From BM003 sp963699835 (lineage in GTDB: Bacteria > Pseudomonadota > Gammaproteobacteria > Steroidobacterales > BM003): a DNA stretch of 64,000 nt. The notes under the pieces were generated by a model. That model was not told the DNA's origin, searched no databases, and saw only the letters and a list, made by a program, of their open reading frames with translations. Made by a program: the position numbers and the translations under genes. The stretch is from assembly GCA_963699835.1 (NCBI GenBank), contig CAVOVJ010000008.1:1-64000 (forward strand), in the 5' to 3' direction. Below are positions 1 to 9,313 of this stretch, piece after piece. Positions within the stretch are counted from its first letter, which is position 1, and each line of letters begins with the position of its first letter.

Positions 1-104
1 CGCCGACCCGACATTTCTGTCGTCTCCGGCATTATAGTCAAAAAACCTCAACTAAAGACAACGGCCTACGGGATCAAGCCAATCCAAGGTGTGAATTACG
101 GCGC

Positions 105-927
105 CTAGCGCTCGGCGACGATATAGACGATCCAGGCAGCATCTGCCTCGCCGTGCTTCGCCGGAAAAAAGTCACCGTTGGGCTCTCCGTCCTTGTCGGC
201 ACCCTGCCAGTAAACGACGGGGTTTCGAAAACCCGCCTCAACCAGCAACTCGAGCAACTCCGGCACCGTCCACAGCCGCCACTGGTAGGAAAACGCCCGG
301 TCGAGTTCCGAGCCATCCGGAAACCTGAAGTGAATGTGACACTCCGCGTGACCGGTAATGGGATCATAGAGCGCCTGGTCCCACACATATGTAAAGTCGT
401 CGTACTCGGTTTCTTCCTCTTGCTCCTCGAATGCCTCGTAGCCGCCATAGGCATCGATAAAAAACAAACCGTTCTTTTTTAACGCCGAACGCGCCGTCTC
501 AAAGTAACGTTTTAACAACGCCCTTTTTTCGAAGATCCAGTAACTGAAGTTGAATGCAACGAGCATGTCGACAGCCGGGGTTCGTACGTCGAGGACATTC
601 GCATTCTTTAACTGGATGCGCTTGCGCGCCGCGGGCTTTAGTCTTGCGACATTATTTTCCTTGCCCCATTGCAAAACATCGGGATCGATGTCCACCGCTA
701 TCGCACGATTATCACGATGCGTACTTAACCCATTCGCAGGCCGCCGCCGCCGTGCCGCAAAAATCTTCGCGCAAACTCTTTGGACGCCGGCCGCGAATCT
801 CCCTGTAGGTTTTTTCAAGGAACTCGACCTCGAAGTCGACTGCCTGGACCGAGCGCTCATAGAGAACGTGACGGTCCGCGCGCTGGGCCATTGTCAGTGC
901 CTTGGTTTTCCTCTTTTTCCTGTTCAT
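105..927 (-). pseudogene. Class I SAM-dependent methyltransferase, split by one frameshift
   Basis: The N-terminal part (927 down to about 715) carries LREDFCGTAAAACEWV, the glycine-rich SAM loop of a known bacterial methyltransferase group. The rest, in another frame down to 105, continues with AVDIDPDVLQWG (the acidic SAM-ribose strand) and ends in IVYIVAER. The two parts join at about 712-720, where a single-base change would restore one protein of about 270 residues. The start may be the ATG at 927 or one at 891. Substrate is unknown; relatives are annotated only as methyltransferases. It is the first gene in the window and points away from the M28 peptidase gene. The frameshift may be real decay or an assembly error. 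The family call is secure, the function is not. Confidence 0.75.
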
Positions 928-1095
928 CGCTGCTTCCGGCGTTGTGCTTTGGGAGCGACATTGTAACGGTCCGTGTTGCGTTGGCGAGCAGATTCTGGAA
1001 CTTTGTTACGATCGCAATGCCGGGCGCAAAGGTGCAAACAGGTCTGCGAGTCCTTACAATCCGCGCGATCCAAACTACGTAGCCGGATTCCCACC

Positions 1096-2510
1096 ATGAT
1101 GCGCACATCCATGACACGCCTGGGCATAGTCCTGGTGCTGCTGGCACCCGGGCTGACGCTGGCCGCCAATATTCCAGCCTCGATACGCGACGACGCACAG
1201 CAATTGCGCCAGCGTGCGCTGGCCGAATCCGATGCCTATGCGATCGTCGAGTCACTCGTCCTTGAAGCCGGCCCCCGATTGGCAGGATCCAAGGGCGACG
1301 AGGCGGCGGTGGCCTGGGCATTGCTGAAACTCGAAGAACTCGGATTCGACAACGTCCGCGCGGAAGATGTCGAGGTCCCGCACTGGGAACGCGGCGAAAC
1401 ACTAGTACAGAGTTACGGCGCCATTTCCGCATCAACTTGTCGCGACCGCGCTGGGCGGCAGTTTCGGGACCGACAAAGACGGCATCGAGGCACCGGTGCT
1501 GATGGTGACCAATATCGCTGAACTCGAGGAACTGCCGCGCAGCCGGGTCGAAGGTACGATTGTCTTCTTCAATGACCGCATGGAACCGACCAGGGATGCC
1601 TCGTCGTATTCGCGGGTGGTTAGAAATCGCGCCTATGGCCCGTCGGCCGCGGCCCGTCTTGGCGCAGTTGCCGCCATCACCCGCTCGGCCGGCACATCCA
1701 ACGATCGTATCGCCCACACGGGTTCCCTGCGTTACGCCGAAGACGCGCCACGCATCCCGGCGGCTGCGATATCCAACCCTGACGCCAATCTGCTGGAGCG
1801 CCAGATCGAGCTCGGAGACGTCGTTACGTTGTCGATCAGCATGACCAGTCGCCACCTCGAGCCGCGCCGTTCAGCCAACGTGATTGGCGAGTTGCGCGGC
1901 ACCGATGCCCGCGACGAAATCGTGTCTGATTGGCGCCCATCTGGACTCCTGGGATCTTGGCCAGGGCGCCGTGGACGACGGATCCGGCGTGGCAATTGCC
2001 ATCGAGGCGGTACGGCAGATTCGCGCAGCCGGATTGCGGCCACGGCGAACTATCCGGGTCGTACTCTATGCCAACGAGGAATTCGGTGTCAGCGGCGGAA
2101 AAGCGTACGCGGAAAAATACTCGGGGCAGGTGGCGCAACATGTCATTGGACTCGAAGCAGACCTTGGCCCGGGCAAGGTCTGGCGCTTCGATTCGCGGGT
2201 CGCCGAACAGGCTCTTCCGCTGGTTAATGAAATGCACAAGCTGATCGAACCTCTCGGTATCGCGCGTGGCAACAATGAGGCCTATGGCGGTGCCGACCTG
2301 GTTGCGATGCGCGACCTGGGAATGCCAGTGCTTGGGCCGCGTCAGGATGCAAGCCTGTATTTCGAGGTTCACCACACCGTCAACGATACGCTGGACAAGA
2401 TCAGCCGCGAGGGCCTCGACCAGAATGTGGCAACGTATGCCGTGCTGACCTATGTCGCGGCGGCGGTCGAGCAGGATTTTGGCAGGTTGCCGCCACCAGA
2501 TTCCGAATAG
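1096..2510 (+). pseudogene. M28-family zinc aminopeptidase/carboxypeptidase Q-like, two frameshifts
   Basis: The reading frame begins at the ATG at 1096 with a signal peptide (hydrophobic LVLLAPGLTLAA). It then moves frame at about 1420 and again at about 1920. Pieced together, it gives a protein of about 470 residues: an N-terminal part, a PA-like insert (TNIAELEELPRSRVEGTIVF) and the M28 catalytic core. The core shows metal ligands GAHLDSWD, VDDGSG, the catalytic NEEFG pair and a late HHTVNDTLD histidine. The family hydrolyses peptides outside the cytoplasm with two zinc ions. Every catalytic block is present, so either the gene decayed recently or two single-base assembly errors split it. 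It converges with dusA, whose stop lies about 100 bases downstream. Confidence 0.85.
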
Positions 2511-2616
2511 GCTTGTCGGCCTCGATCGCGGGGGCCGCGGGTCGACGCAGTTCCGGCTCCGCATCACAAACAGAAACGACGCGATCGCTGATTATCGTTG
2601 GCGGGTGACGTTGCTA

Positions 2617-3606
2617 TCAGGCCGCGGCAGCGAGACGCGCCGCGTGGGCCCGCTCGATGACCTCGACGCCGGCCGCGCGGTCTGCGCCCCCCTCGCTCAA
2701 CGTCCTGCGCCAGAGGCGCGCGCCGGGCTCACCGGCATACAAGCCCTGAATATGCCGGGTCATCGCGTGTAGTCGCACACCGTTGCGCAGCTGTCGCTCT
2801 ACATAAGGCAAAAAACGCCTGACCACGTCGTCGCGCCCGGGCAATGGCGTGCCGTACTGGTCGTTCTCAATCTCGGCCAACACATACGGATTATTGTAGG
2901 CTTCGCGTCCGACCATGACGCCATCGAAATCCGCTAGATGATGGCGCACATCCGCCACCGTGCGCAGGCCCCCATTTAGCACGATCTGCAGATTCGGGAA
3001 TTCGCGCTTCAGCCGCAGCGCGATGTCGTAACGCAGCGGCGGCACATCGCGATTCTGCTTTGGCGAAAGACCTTGCAGGATTGCCTTGCGCGCATGGACA
3101 TAAAACGACTCGCAGCCAGCCTCGGCCAAAGTCGCGACGAATAGGCGCAGGAATTCGTAGTCATCATGATCGTCGATGCCAATCCGGGTCTTTATCGTGA
3201 CCGGAATAGCTATCGCGTCGGCCATTGCCCGATAACACTCCGCCACCAGCACCGGTTCCGCCATCAGGCAGGCACCGAAGCGGCCGGACTGGACGCGACT
3301 GCTCGGGCAGCCGACGTTGAGGTTCAGCTGATCGTAGCCGAAATCCTCGACGATGCGCGCAGCATCGGCCAGCAAGCCCGGGTCGCTGCCGCCGAGTTGC
3401 AGCGCGAGTGGGTGTTCCGACTCGTCGAATCCAAGCAGATGCTGGCGGTCACCGTGTATCACCGCCTGCGCCACGACCATCTCGGTAAACAGACAGGCAT
3501 GCGGGGCCAGTAGCCGATGAAAGACCCGGCAGTGCCGGTCCGTCCAGTCCATCATCGGCGCGACGGAAATTGGCGAAGAAGTTTGCACGTCCGATGATCC
3601 AGTCAT
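2617..3606 (-). CDS. dusA: tRNA-dihydrouridine(20/20a) synthase DusA
   Basis: An intact 329-residue flavoenzyme that reduces uridine 20/20a in the tRNA D-loop using FMN and NADPH. The N-terminus has SPISVAPMMDWTDRHCR, followed by the QLGGSDP and NLNVGCPSSRVQSGRFGACLM blocks (the catalytic cysteine lies in the second) and the FMN-phosphate region IVLNGGLRT and GVMVGREAYNNP. Length and block order fit DusA rather than DusB or DusC. The 5' end of dusA is a documented integration target for genomic islands in proteobacteria. Here the sequence immediately upstream is foreign-looking (a duplicated fragment of a kinase gene), and a second copy of the first 22 codons sits 23 kb away. Confidence 0.95.
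   Translation of the reverse strand: MTGSSDVQTSSPISVAPMMDWTDRHCRVFHRLLAPHACLFTEMVVAQAVIHGDRQHLLGFDESEHPLALQLGGSDPGLLADAARIVEDFGYDQLNLNVGCPSSRVQSGRFGACLMAEPVLVAECYRAMADAIAIPVTIKTRIGIDDHDDYEFLRLFVATLAEAGCESFYVHARKAILQGLSPKQNRDVPPLRYDIALRLKREFPNLQIVLNGGLRTVADVRHHLADFDGVMVGREAYNNPYVLAEIENDQYGTPLPGRDDVVRRFLPYVERQLRNGVRLHAMTRHIQGLYAGEPGARLWRRTLSEGGADRAAGVEVIERAHAARLAAAA
3540..3606 (-). repeat. dusA 5' end, one side of a probable integration site (partner 26454-26521)
   Basis: The first 22 codons of dusA recur at 26454-26521 in the same orientation, with differences scattered along the segment. Similarity ends abruptly on the dusA side at the bases encoding MMDWT. That is where islands inserted in dusA are expected to leave a repeated core. 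This copy is joined to the functional gene. Confidence 0.55.
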
Positions 3607-3619
3607 ATTTCACTTTTAG

Positions 3620-3866
3620 TGCGATCGACGAAGCGATAATCCCGGCCCAGATTGTGGTCAACCAGTCCATATCTGCTTGCTTATGCTACCCGGATCCAAT
3701 GCGACCCGCGGATTCATCGCATTCGACATCGTCGATATTGACCTGCCCCATGTGACAACTCCAGCCCTGAAGTGAGTGTAAAACTGAGCATACTCAGAAA
3801 GCCTGCCGAGATCAGTTGGTTACCTTGGGGTGATCTAACTCGTTGAAACCGGTGGTCACAGGACCA
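3620..3866. repeat. 247-bp direct repeat, copy 1 (upstream region plus first codons of the sensor kinase)
   Basis: This segment matches 9263-9509 base for base in length, with a few tens of substitutions and no gaps. The partner contains the start and upstream region of the histidine kinase gene. Here it encodes only the kinase's first 16 or so residues (MDWLTTIWAGIIASSIAL), and the frame then runs into the dusA start on the same strand. It is a duplicated fragment, not a gene. It ends exactly before the tRNA-like sequence at 3885. Confidence 0.9.
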
Positions 3867-3868
3867 CC
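3851..3868. other. Perfect hairpin GGTGGTC-ACAG-GACCACC at the end of repeat copy 1
   Basis: A 7-bp stem with a 4-base loop and no T-run, so it is not a typical terminator. In the other copy (9494-9511) the last stem base pair is lost. It may be a recombination or protein-binding site, or a remnant. Confidence 0.45.
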
Positions 3869-3884
3869 TAAATCAAGCGGTTAC

Positions 3885-3947
3885 GCAAATGTCCATCTCA
3901 GCGGCTCCGATCGGGAAGCTGAGGTTCTACCATTGAACTACATTCGC
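3885..3947 (-). pseudogene. Degenerate tRNA-Gly-like sequence lacking a T arm
   Basis: Read on the minus strand, the ends GCGAATG and CATTTGC can form a 7-bp acceptor stem with one G-T pair. The D arm GTTC-AATGGTA-GAAC is the classic tRNA-Gly form. TCAGC then pairs with a later GCTGA around an oversized loop that begins TTCCCGA (CCC, glycine). The T arm with its GTTCGA motif is missing, the molecule is only 63 bases, and no CCA follows. It is best read as a tRNA-Gly(CCC) remnant. A functional unusual tRNA-like RNA cannot be excluded. Confidence 0.5.
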
Positions 3948-4175
3948 AAATCACGGAGTTCCGTTTCACTTCAGTCTGGCTGAGCATAAAAGTGAGAGCA
4001 CTCGGATTCTAAGCGACTCTGAGACCCGGAGAGAATAGATTGTGTATTTCTACCGCTGCTGCGGCGCAAGGCTCGCCCTCGCAAGTGACGCCGAGCCTTT
4101 CCCTTTCTCCAGGTACTTGGCAGTTCCGCGGGTCGAGCAATAGGTGACCAAATCATAGAATTATGACTATTCATC

Positions 4176-4204
4176 TTGACCTATACATATATTATGCATA
4201 TCTT
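4176..4204 (+). promoter_or_regulatory. Possible brnTA promoter/operator
   Basis: An AT-rich stretch just upstream of the toxin gene holds TTGACC (4176), a perfect TATGCATA palindrome (4193-4200) and TATCTT 17 bases after the first hexamer. brnTA-type operons are usually autoregulated through inverted repeats at this position. Assignment rests on sequence inspection only. Confidence 0.3.
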
Positions 4205-4209
4205 TGACC

Positions 4210-4488
4210 ATGAGCATTGAATGGGATCCGACCAAGGCGAAGTCGAATCTCAGCAAGCACGGGGTCAGCTTTGCCGACATGGAACCTGCTTTTTTTGATG
4301 AGTTTGCTCTTTCGATGCCGGACCCGTTCTCAATATCAGAGGAGCGGTTCGTCCTGGTTGGACGTGATGCCTTGGGCAGAGTATTGACCATCGCATACAC
4401 GTACAGAGGCGAACACATCCGGGTCATCTCCGCACGACCAGCAACCAAGGCGGAACGCAAAACTTATGAGAAAGGAATACGACCTTAG
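4210..4488 (+). CDS. brnT: BrnT-family type II toxin
   Basis: A 92-residue protein starting at the ATG at 4210 (an in-frame TTG lies two codons earlier). It has the BrnT signature: IEWDPTKAKSNLSKHGVSF at the N-terminus, and RVLTIAYTYRGEHIRVISARPA toward the end in segments typical of the family. BrnT toxins have a RelE-like RNase fold and block translation by cutting RNA. The stop overlaps the start of the antitoxin gene by 23 bases, so the two are translationally coupled. The pair sits about 600 bases from the dusA boundary, as expected for a maintenance module near an island end. Confidence 0.9.
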   Translation: MSIEWDPTKAKSNLSKHGVSFADMEPAFFDEFALSMPDPFSISEERFVLVGRDALGRVLTIAYTYRGEHIRVISARPATKAERKTYEKGIRP

Positions 4489-4717
4489 CAAGGCGAGACG
4501 CGGCCCGGTGGTGAAGCCAAAGGGCAAAACGAGGATTACGATCTACCTCGATGACGACGTGATCGAAGCCTATCGAAAAATGGGCGATGCGCGTGGCCGT
4601 GGATATCAGACGCTGATCAATGAAGCGCTACGCGAAACCCTCGGCACTAGCCAGCGTCCCGTTGATGCCAAAACGCTTAGACGAATCTTGCGACAAGAGC
4701 TAAAGAAGACGGGGTAA
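4466..4717 (+). CDS. brnA: BrnA-family antitoxin
   Basis: An 83-residue partner of BrnT. It has a basic N-terminus (VVKPKGKTRITIYLDDDVIE) followed by a ribbon-helix-helix-like segment (GYQTLINEALRETL), as in BrnA and CopG-like antitoxins that neutralise the toxin and repress their own promoter. It overlaps the toxin gene by 23 bases. A further 77 bases separate it from the stop of the DUF3604 gene on the other strand, with no obvious terminator between the convergent genes. Confidence 0.88.
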   Translation: MRKEYDLSKARRGPVVKPKGKTRITIYLDDDVIEAYRKMGDARGRGYQTLINEALRETLGTSQRPVDAKTLRRILRQELKKTG

Positions 4718-4794
4718 TTTCACGTTCGAAAGGTCGCCGACATGTCACGCTAGGCGTTCGCCGCGCTGTCGGAACTGTGCAAAGCACGCTCCCG

Positions 4795-6690
4795 CTACGG
4801 CGTGTACCAGACCGGAGACGTGTAAGCCCGTTCCTGTATCATCGCCGGAACGATTTCCGGACGCTCGATATCGAAGAACGCCGCATCGTAGGTCGTCCAC
4901 CTCGGCGTCGGTATCTCGAGCACACGCACGTAGTAGAACGCGGACTGGTCTGCATCGAAGTTTGGATCCTCCCAGTATGCCGCCATGACCGCAGCGCCGA
5001 TGGTGTTCGTGTACGTTGCGTTATCGATATCGACAGTACTTCCTACAGTTTGCCTGGCACGACCGTCCGCACCAATCTCCCGGCCATCCGAAACGGCAAT
5101 ATCGTAGATGCGTTCGTGCGTTTCCCCGTCGTCGTCTAACCAACCCTTAATGATTTGCACTCGATCGAGATTCGCACCGTCGGGGTCCCGAATGGCCCGG
5201 ACTAGGAAGCGAGGTGCGGCCCCGCCCGGTGCTGCCGACAAATCGCCGCCCATGGGCACGCCATTCCGATAACCTTTGGCGGCGAAATCCGGCGTCTTTA
5301 CGTCATCCGGCTCGAAGCCCCAGCCAGCAAAGACCCGAACGCGCATACGGGTGCCGGTCGTTCCGTAGACTTCCTTGCGTCGCATTGAGTCAAAGATGGC
5401 GCCGCGGGTATTCTCACGCGCCCAGACAGCGGTCAGCCCGGCAGCTGATTCCTGCGACGTCAAGATACGCAACTCGGGATCTTCGGCCGGAATGACTTCA
5501 TCATTGTGTCTATCGGCAGACGGTTCCGTGTGCATATACTTGCCGAAGTAGTTGCTCTCGCGCGTCGTTGCGAGCGCGGTGTGGGTATCAGAGCCCGCAC
5601 TCAGGCCGAATTTGTAAGGGTTCGTACCGAGCTTTTCACCAAGCTCCAGACCCAGCTTCAGCGCTGATCGCGCGTATTCGTATTGCAGCATCCAGTCTTC
5701 CTTGGCTGTCGATCCATCGATATTGCTGACGTCCCACGTTTCAAAGTCGGCAAATTCGTCTTTTGTGGATAGCAGTGGATGCGTCTCTCCGTCACCTTTC
5801 ATTTGCGCAACTTCGATCAGCGGTTCCCAGCGCATACGAGCCTCCGCATACCCCTTGTCGATACGTTTCCCGCCCAATGTCTTGTCGCTGAACATCAGGC
5901 CATTACTGAGATTGCCGTTGTGGGGAATTGCGAGGACCTGGCCGCCGATCGCTTGTTCATAATTCGACATGTATTTCCAAAGATCTTCCGGATCATCGCC
6001 GTCGAACAGGCTGAACGGTACCGTGCGACTCGTATTTGCAGCGCCGCCGCGAAAAATGACCACGCGGTGAAGATTATTGCCGTCGGGCGATGAGGTCCAC
6101 TCAAACCCCGTCATGGCCGTGAATCTCCCCGGTTCGTTGTAGGTGTCCGCCTTCTCGACGAAGTCAATCCAGATACTGCGCGCGGCGTCGTTCGAACTCA
6201 TCGGGTTGATGCCGCTCGTGCCAGCCTCAAGGATGCTACCGAACGCTTCCATGCGCCCCTCCTGACCGGAATTGAAGCGCTCGTGGACCCACTTGCCCCA
6301 GGGATCCGCCAGCAGCTCGGGCGCGGATGTCTGGATCTGTGGCGCAAGGCCTATCAGCTCGGCATGGTCGGTAATCACCAGGAAGTCGAGTGGGCGAAGG
6401 AGCTGCACCGGCTGCCCGCTGTTGGACCTTACTTTCTCGCCCCGTGCAAACCGGTACCCGGCGTCAACGTCGAGCGTTGTCCCGACCAGGCCGGCATCAA
6501 AAGACAGGTTCGTGTGAAAGTGTGCGTCACCAAACAAGACCTGGTCCGGATAGTCGCGGCCAGCATACGGTGAATATACACGTGCCGGCTCGAGCATCTC
6601 CGGCGTCACCACATGTTCCTGAGCGCTCAAGAGAATTGGGGCGAGCATTGAGGAGAATAGAACACACAGTCGCTGGATTCGCGCAGACAT
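4795..6690 (-). CDS. DUF3604-domain secreted protein (copy A)
   Basis: A 631-residue protein with an N-terminal signal peptide (RLCVLFSSMLAPILLSA), followed by a DUF3604 domain filling nearly all of its length. Blocks include VLFGDAHFHTNLSFDAGL, LDFLVITDHAE, IPHNGNLSNG, KFGLSAGSDTH and the C-terminal QERAYTSPVWYTP. The repeated His/Asp motifs (DAHFH, TDHAE, GSDTH) resemble metal sites of PHP-type amidohydrolases, so a metal-dependent hydrolase is plausible but unproven. I chose the ATG at 6690 because AAGGAG lies seven bases upstream and the signal peptide then starts naturally; the open frame extends to 6717. A paralogue lies at 11653-13581. Confidence 0.88.
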   Translation of the reverse strand: MSARIQRLCVLFSSMLAPILLSAQEHVVTPEMLEPARVYSPYAGRDYPDQVLFGDAHFHTNLSFDAGLVGTTLDVDAGYRFARGEKVRSNSGQPVQLLRPLDFLVITDHAELIGLAPQIQTSAPELLADPWGKWVHERFNSGQEGRMEAFGSILEAGTSGINPMSSNDAARSIWIDFVEKADTYNEPGRFTAMTGFEWTSSPDGNNLHRVVIFRGGAANTSRTVPFSLFDGDDPEDLWKYMSNYEQAIGGQVLAIPHNGNLSNGLMFSDKTLGGKRIDKGYAEARMRWEPLIEVAQMKGDGETHPLLSTKDEFADFETWDVSNIDGSTAKEDWMLQYEYARSALKLGLELGEKLGTNPYKFGLSAGSDTHTALATTRESNYFGKYMHTEPSADRHNDEVIPAEDPELRILTSQESAAGLTAVWARENTRGAIFDSMRRKEVYGTTGTRMRVRVFAGWGFEPDDVKTPDFAAKGYRNGVPMGGDLSAAPGGAAPRFLVRAIRDPDGANLDRVQIIKGWLDDDGETHERIYDIAVSDGREIGADGRARQTVGSTVDIDNATYTNTIGAAVMAAYWEDPNFDADQSAFYYVRVLEIPTPRWTTYDAAFFDIERPEIVPAMIQERAYTSPVWYTP

Positions 6691-6713
6691 TCCAAGTCTC
6701 CTTATTGTCTTCA

Positions 6714-7200
6714 TCACCAGATCAATTGGTTTCGCACCGGATCGAGCATATCTATCGACAATGCGCCTTTAGTTGTCTGTTCGATGGTCGGCGTCGACAT
6801 GGTGCAGCCCCCACATCCCGCAACGGCCCCTGCTGCGCATACTCCTGCTCGCGCCGCTTGGCCGTGACCGAATCTGCTGCTCGTTTCAACCAAGGAGTTG
6901 ATCAGGACGTCCGGGATGTTGGCATCCCGCCGCCACCCGAGCGTCTCGACTTCATTCGTCGTCGCCACGATCATCTGAGAACTCAAGAGCGACCTGACGT
7001 TGCCAATGTCGGTCGACAATGGCTGCAGGCCTGCAAAGTCTGCCGACCGGTCAGAATTGGTGGTAATCGTTGGCACCACTGATGCAGCCATTCAGAAAAG
7101 CCAGGACAACGAGGGGAATTCCTGCCGAAATTGCGGGGCGGGCTAATTCCCAGAATCGTGTCGTAGGTGGGGTGTTTTGGTGCTTTCTGTACGGTCTCAT
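6714..7200 (-). pseudogene. DUF4136-like lipoprotein remnant, frameshifted and truncated
   Basis: From the ATG at 7200 the frame encodes a basic N-terminus and a lipobox signal peptide (IPLVVLAFLNGC), then stops. In the next frame SDRSADFAGLQ resembles the start of DUF4136 domains, and near 6720 GALSIDMLDPVRNQLIW resembles the family's conserved late strand. At least one frameshift (about 7065) is needed. The end at 6714 is short of the normal family end and overlaps the open frame of the DUF3604 gene. Identification rests on short motifs. Confidence 0.5.
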
Positions 7201-7259
7201 GTCGGTTAACGTATCCCCATAAAAACGGAAAGACCATTAACCGAAAGGTAAACAACGGC

Positions 7260-7880
7260 TTAACCAGCGGGCTCGATACCTAGTCTCTCCGCGCTGCGAA
7301 CCAGCTCCGCCAGAGATTTGACGCCCATCTTGCGCATTACCCGGCGCCGGTGGATCTTGACAGTCTGTTCACCGGTACCAAGTTCGGCCGCGATATTCTT
7401 ATTCATTTTCCCGGCTATTACGTACTCCAATACTTCTCGCTGGCGCGGGGTGAGCAGGTCCAGGCGCTTGCGAAGTTCAGCGACCTCTTCCTCCGCTGCG
7501 CGTTTTGTCCGCGCGCTATCAAGGGCCGCATTTATGGCACGTACGAGCTGTTCGCCATCGACGGGTTTCGTCAGGAAATCTTCCGCACCGGCCTTCATGG
7601 CCCTGACGCTGATCGGAATATCACCACGGCCGGTAAGAAATATGACGGGAATAGTGTCATGCGTCTCCGCGAGACGTTTTTGCACTTCCAACCCATCCAG
7701 ATCGGGCATCGCGACGTCAAGCACGAGACAGGCGGGTGCCCCGTCACGCTGGAATTCAAAAAAATCGGCCACACTTTCAAAGGCCCTGACTGTGAACTCG
7801 CGCATTCGCAAAAGGCGCGATAAGGCCCGGAGCATCGAAGGCTCGTCATCGAGCAGGTAGACTACCGGTTTCTCAGTCAT
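7260..7880 (-). CDS. FixJ-like response regulator (receiver plus LuxR-type HTH)
   Basis: A 206-residue regulator. Residues 1-125 are a receiver with the acidic pair DDEPS, the phosphoacceptor in LVLDVAMPDLDG, the threonine in FLTGRG and the lysine in FLTKPVDG. Residues 140-206 form a LuxR/FixJ helix-turn-helix (LTPRQREVLEYVIAGKMNK, TVKIHRRRVMRKM). It overlaps the sensor kinase stop-to-start by four bases (ATGA), so the pair is one operon. Phosphorylation by the kinase would activate DNA binding. The targets are unknown; the flanking DUF3604 and DUF4136-like genes are candidates by position only. Confidence 0.93.
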   Translation of the reverse strand: MTEKPVVYLLDDEPSMLRALSRLLRMREFTVRAFESVADFFEFQRDGAPACLVLDVAMPDLDGLEVQKRLAETHDTIPVIFLTGRGDIPISVRAMKAGAEDFLTKPVDGEQLVRAINAALDSARTKRAAEEEVAELRKRLDLLTPRQREVLEYVIAGKMNKNIAAELGTGEQTVKIHRRRVMRKMGVKSLAELVRSAERLGIEPAG

Positions 7881-9313
7881 GGCATGGATAATTGTCGTGG
7901 TATCGATACTTCAAAAAAAGCTCCGGACCCGGGCTGCGAACCGGCGCGGATTCGGCCGCTGTGCGCCTCGACGATCGATTTTGCGATAGCAAGACCCATT
8001 CCCATTCCATTCGATTTCGTAGTCATAAACGCGTCGAATAACCGGGCTGGGTCGCCCGCTAATCCGGTTCCGTTGTCCGTTACCGATATCAAGACATCCT
8101 GCTCGCTCGATGAGACGTCAACCACGACCAGGCGCTGTCCTGCCACGTTCTTCATCACCGCATCGCGGGCATTGCTGAGCAAGTTCATGATCACCTGAAC
8201 AATCAAGATCCGTTCCGCGCTGACGAGCGGATCTTGATTATTGCATGTTCGCTGCAGAGAGATTCCATGGGCGCGGAAGTCTTTTGCCAGGTGCCCGAGC
8301 GCTTCATCGACAGCCTCATTAATATTGCATTCCTTCAAGTCAGGATTGCCACGCTGCAACAATTTTCTCAATCGCTTAATGACATCGGCCGCACGAAGAT
8401 CCGCAGAAATGATATCGTCAATGATGTCCTGCAATTCGTTGACGTCGACGCGATCGCTCGCAAGCATCAACTCGGCCGCTTCGGCGTTACTCAGGATAAT
8501 GCCGAGTGGCTGGTTGAGCTCATGTGCCAACGCACCGGAAAGTTCACTCATTGCTGCCGCCTTGGATACCTGGCCCAGTCGGGCATTACTTTCTTGAAGT
8601 GCTGCATCGAGCTGCCCGGCTCGCAGCATCTGCAAAGCAACTTCCGTGCCCATAACGAGCGCCACGCCCAGGAAAAAGGGCGCCACCAGCATCGGAAGAT
8701 TCACAACCCCCCAGAACACCAATACGGCCTGCAACGTCCCACTCAAGACCAGTAAGCCAATCGCTCCGCAAAACGCGACGGCGCGCCTGCTGCGATCCCG
8801 ACGCCAGGCGATTATGGCAGCGTCGACGATATACAGGAGCAGGATTATCAGAGCGATCTGGCCAACAAGCATCCAGCGACTGGGAACGCCCTCCACTGTC
8901 GCTACTGGTTCGCCAAGAACAGTGACGGTCTCAATGCTGGTCAATGCGACATAGTTCAGGTTGGGGTCCTGCACGAAATTGATGATGAGGGACACGAATC
9001 GTAGCCCGCAGGCGACGAGTCCCAACCAGAAGCGGTCAGTCCTGAAACCCAGATGTAGGATACCGACGGTAGAGCAGAACGCCGCAAATATGGGAACTTG
9101 AAACCAGCGCGCAGCAAGGCCAAATTCCTCGATCGTTGTAGCGCGAAACATCCAGATTTCGGCCGCGGACTGGGCGGCTACGCTGATACCAAGTAGAACG
9201 AACAGCAGATAAAGGACATTGCGGCGCTCGCGAATCCAGGCCAGCAGATAGACCGCCGACATTGCGATCGACGTGGCGATGATCCCGGCCCAGATTGTGG
9301 TCAACCAGTCCAT
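7877..9313 (-). CDS. Membrane sensor histidine kinase
   Basis: A 478-residue partner of the downstream response regulator. Roughly the first 225 residues hold about seven hydrophobic segments without a large periplasmic loop. A HisKA segment follows (SGALAHELNQPLGIILSNAE, phosphoacceptor His), then an HATPase domain with NLLSNARDAV, DNGTGL and GMGMGLAIAKSIVEAHSG. HELNQPL is typical of kinases paired with FixJ/TodT-type regulators. The start at 9313 and its upstream region are duplicated at 3620-3866, and that duplication preserves the first 16 codons. The signal sensed is unknown. Confidence 0.93.
   Translation of the reverse strand: MDWLTTIWAGIIATSIAMSAVYLLAWIRERRNVLYLLFVLLGISVAAQSAAEIWMFRATTIEEFGLAARWFQVPIFAAFCSTVGILHLGFRTDRFWLGLVACGLRFVSLIINFVQDPNLNYVALTSIETVTVLGEPVATVEGVPSRWMLVGQIALIILLLYIVDAAIIAWRRDRSRRAVAFCGAIGLLVLSGTLQAVLVFWGVVNLPMLVAPFFLGVALVMGTEVALQMLRAGQLDAALQESNARLGQVSKAAAMSELSGALAHELNQPLGIILSNAEAAELMLASDRVDVNELQDIIDDIISADLRAADVIKRLRKLLQRGNPDLKECNINEAVDEALGHLAKDFRAHGISLQRTCNNQDPLVSAERILIVQVIMNLLSNARDAVMKNVAGQRLVVVDVSSSEQDVLISVTDNGTGLAGDPARLFDAFMTTKSNGMGMGLAIAKSIVEAHSGRIRAGSQPGSGAFFEVSIPRQLSMP

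Noticed and set aside
4466..4488. Possible frameshift between brnT and brnA
   Set aside because: The 23-base overlap is normal for this toxin-antitoxin family and both proteins are complete.
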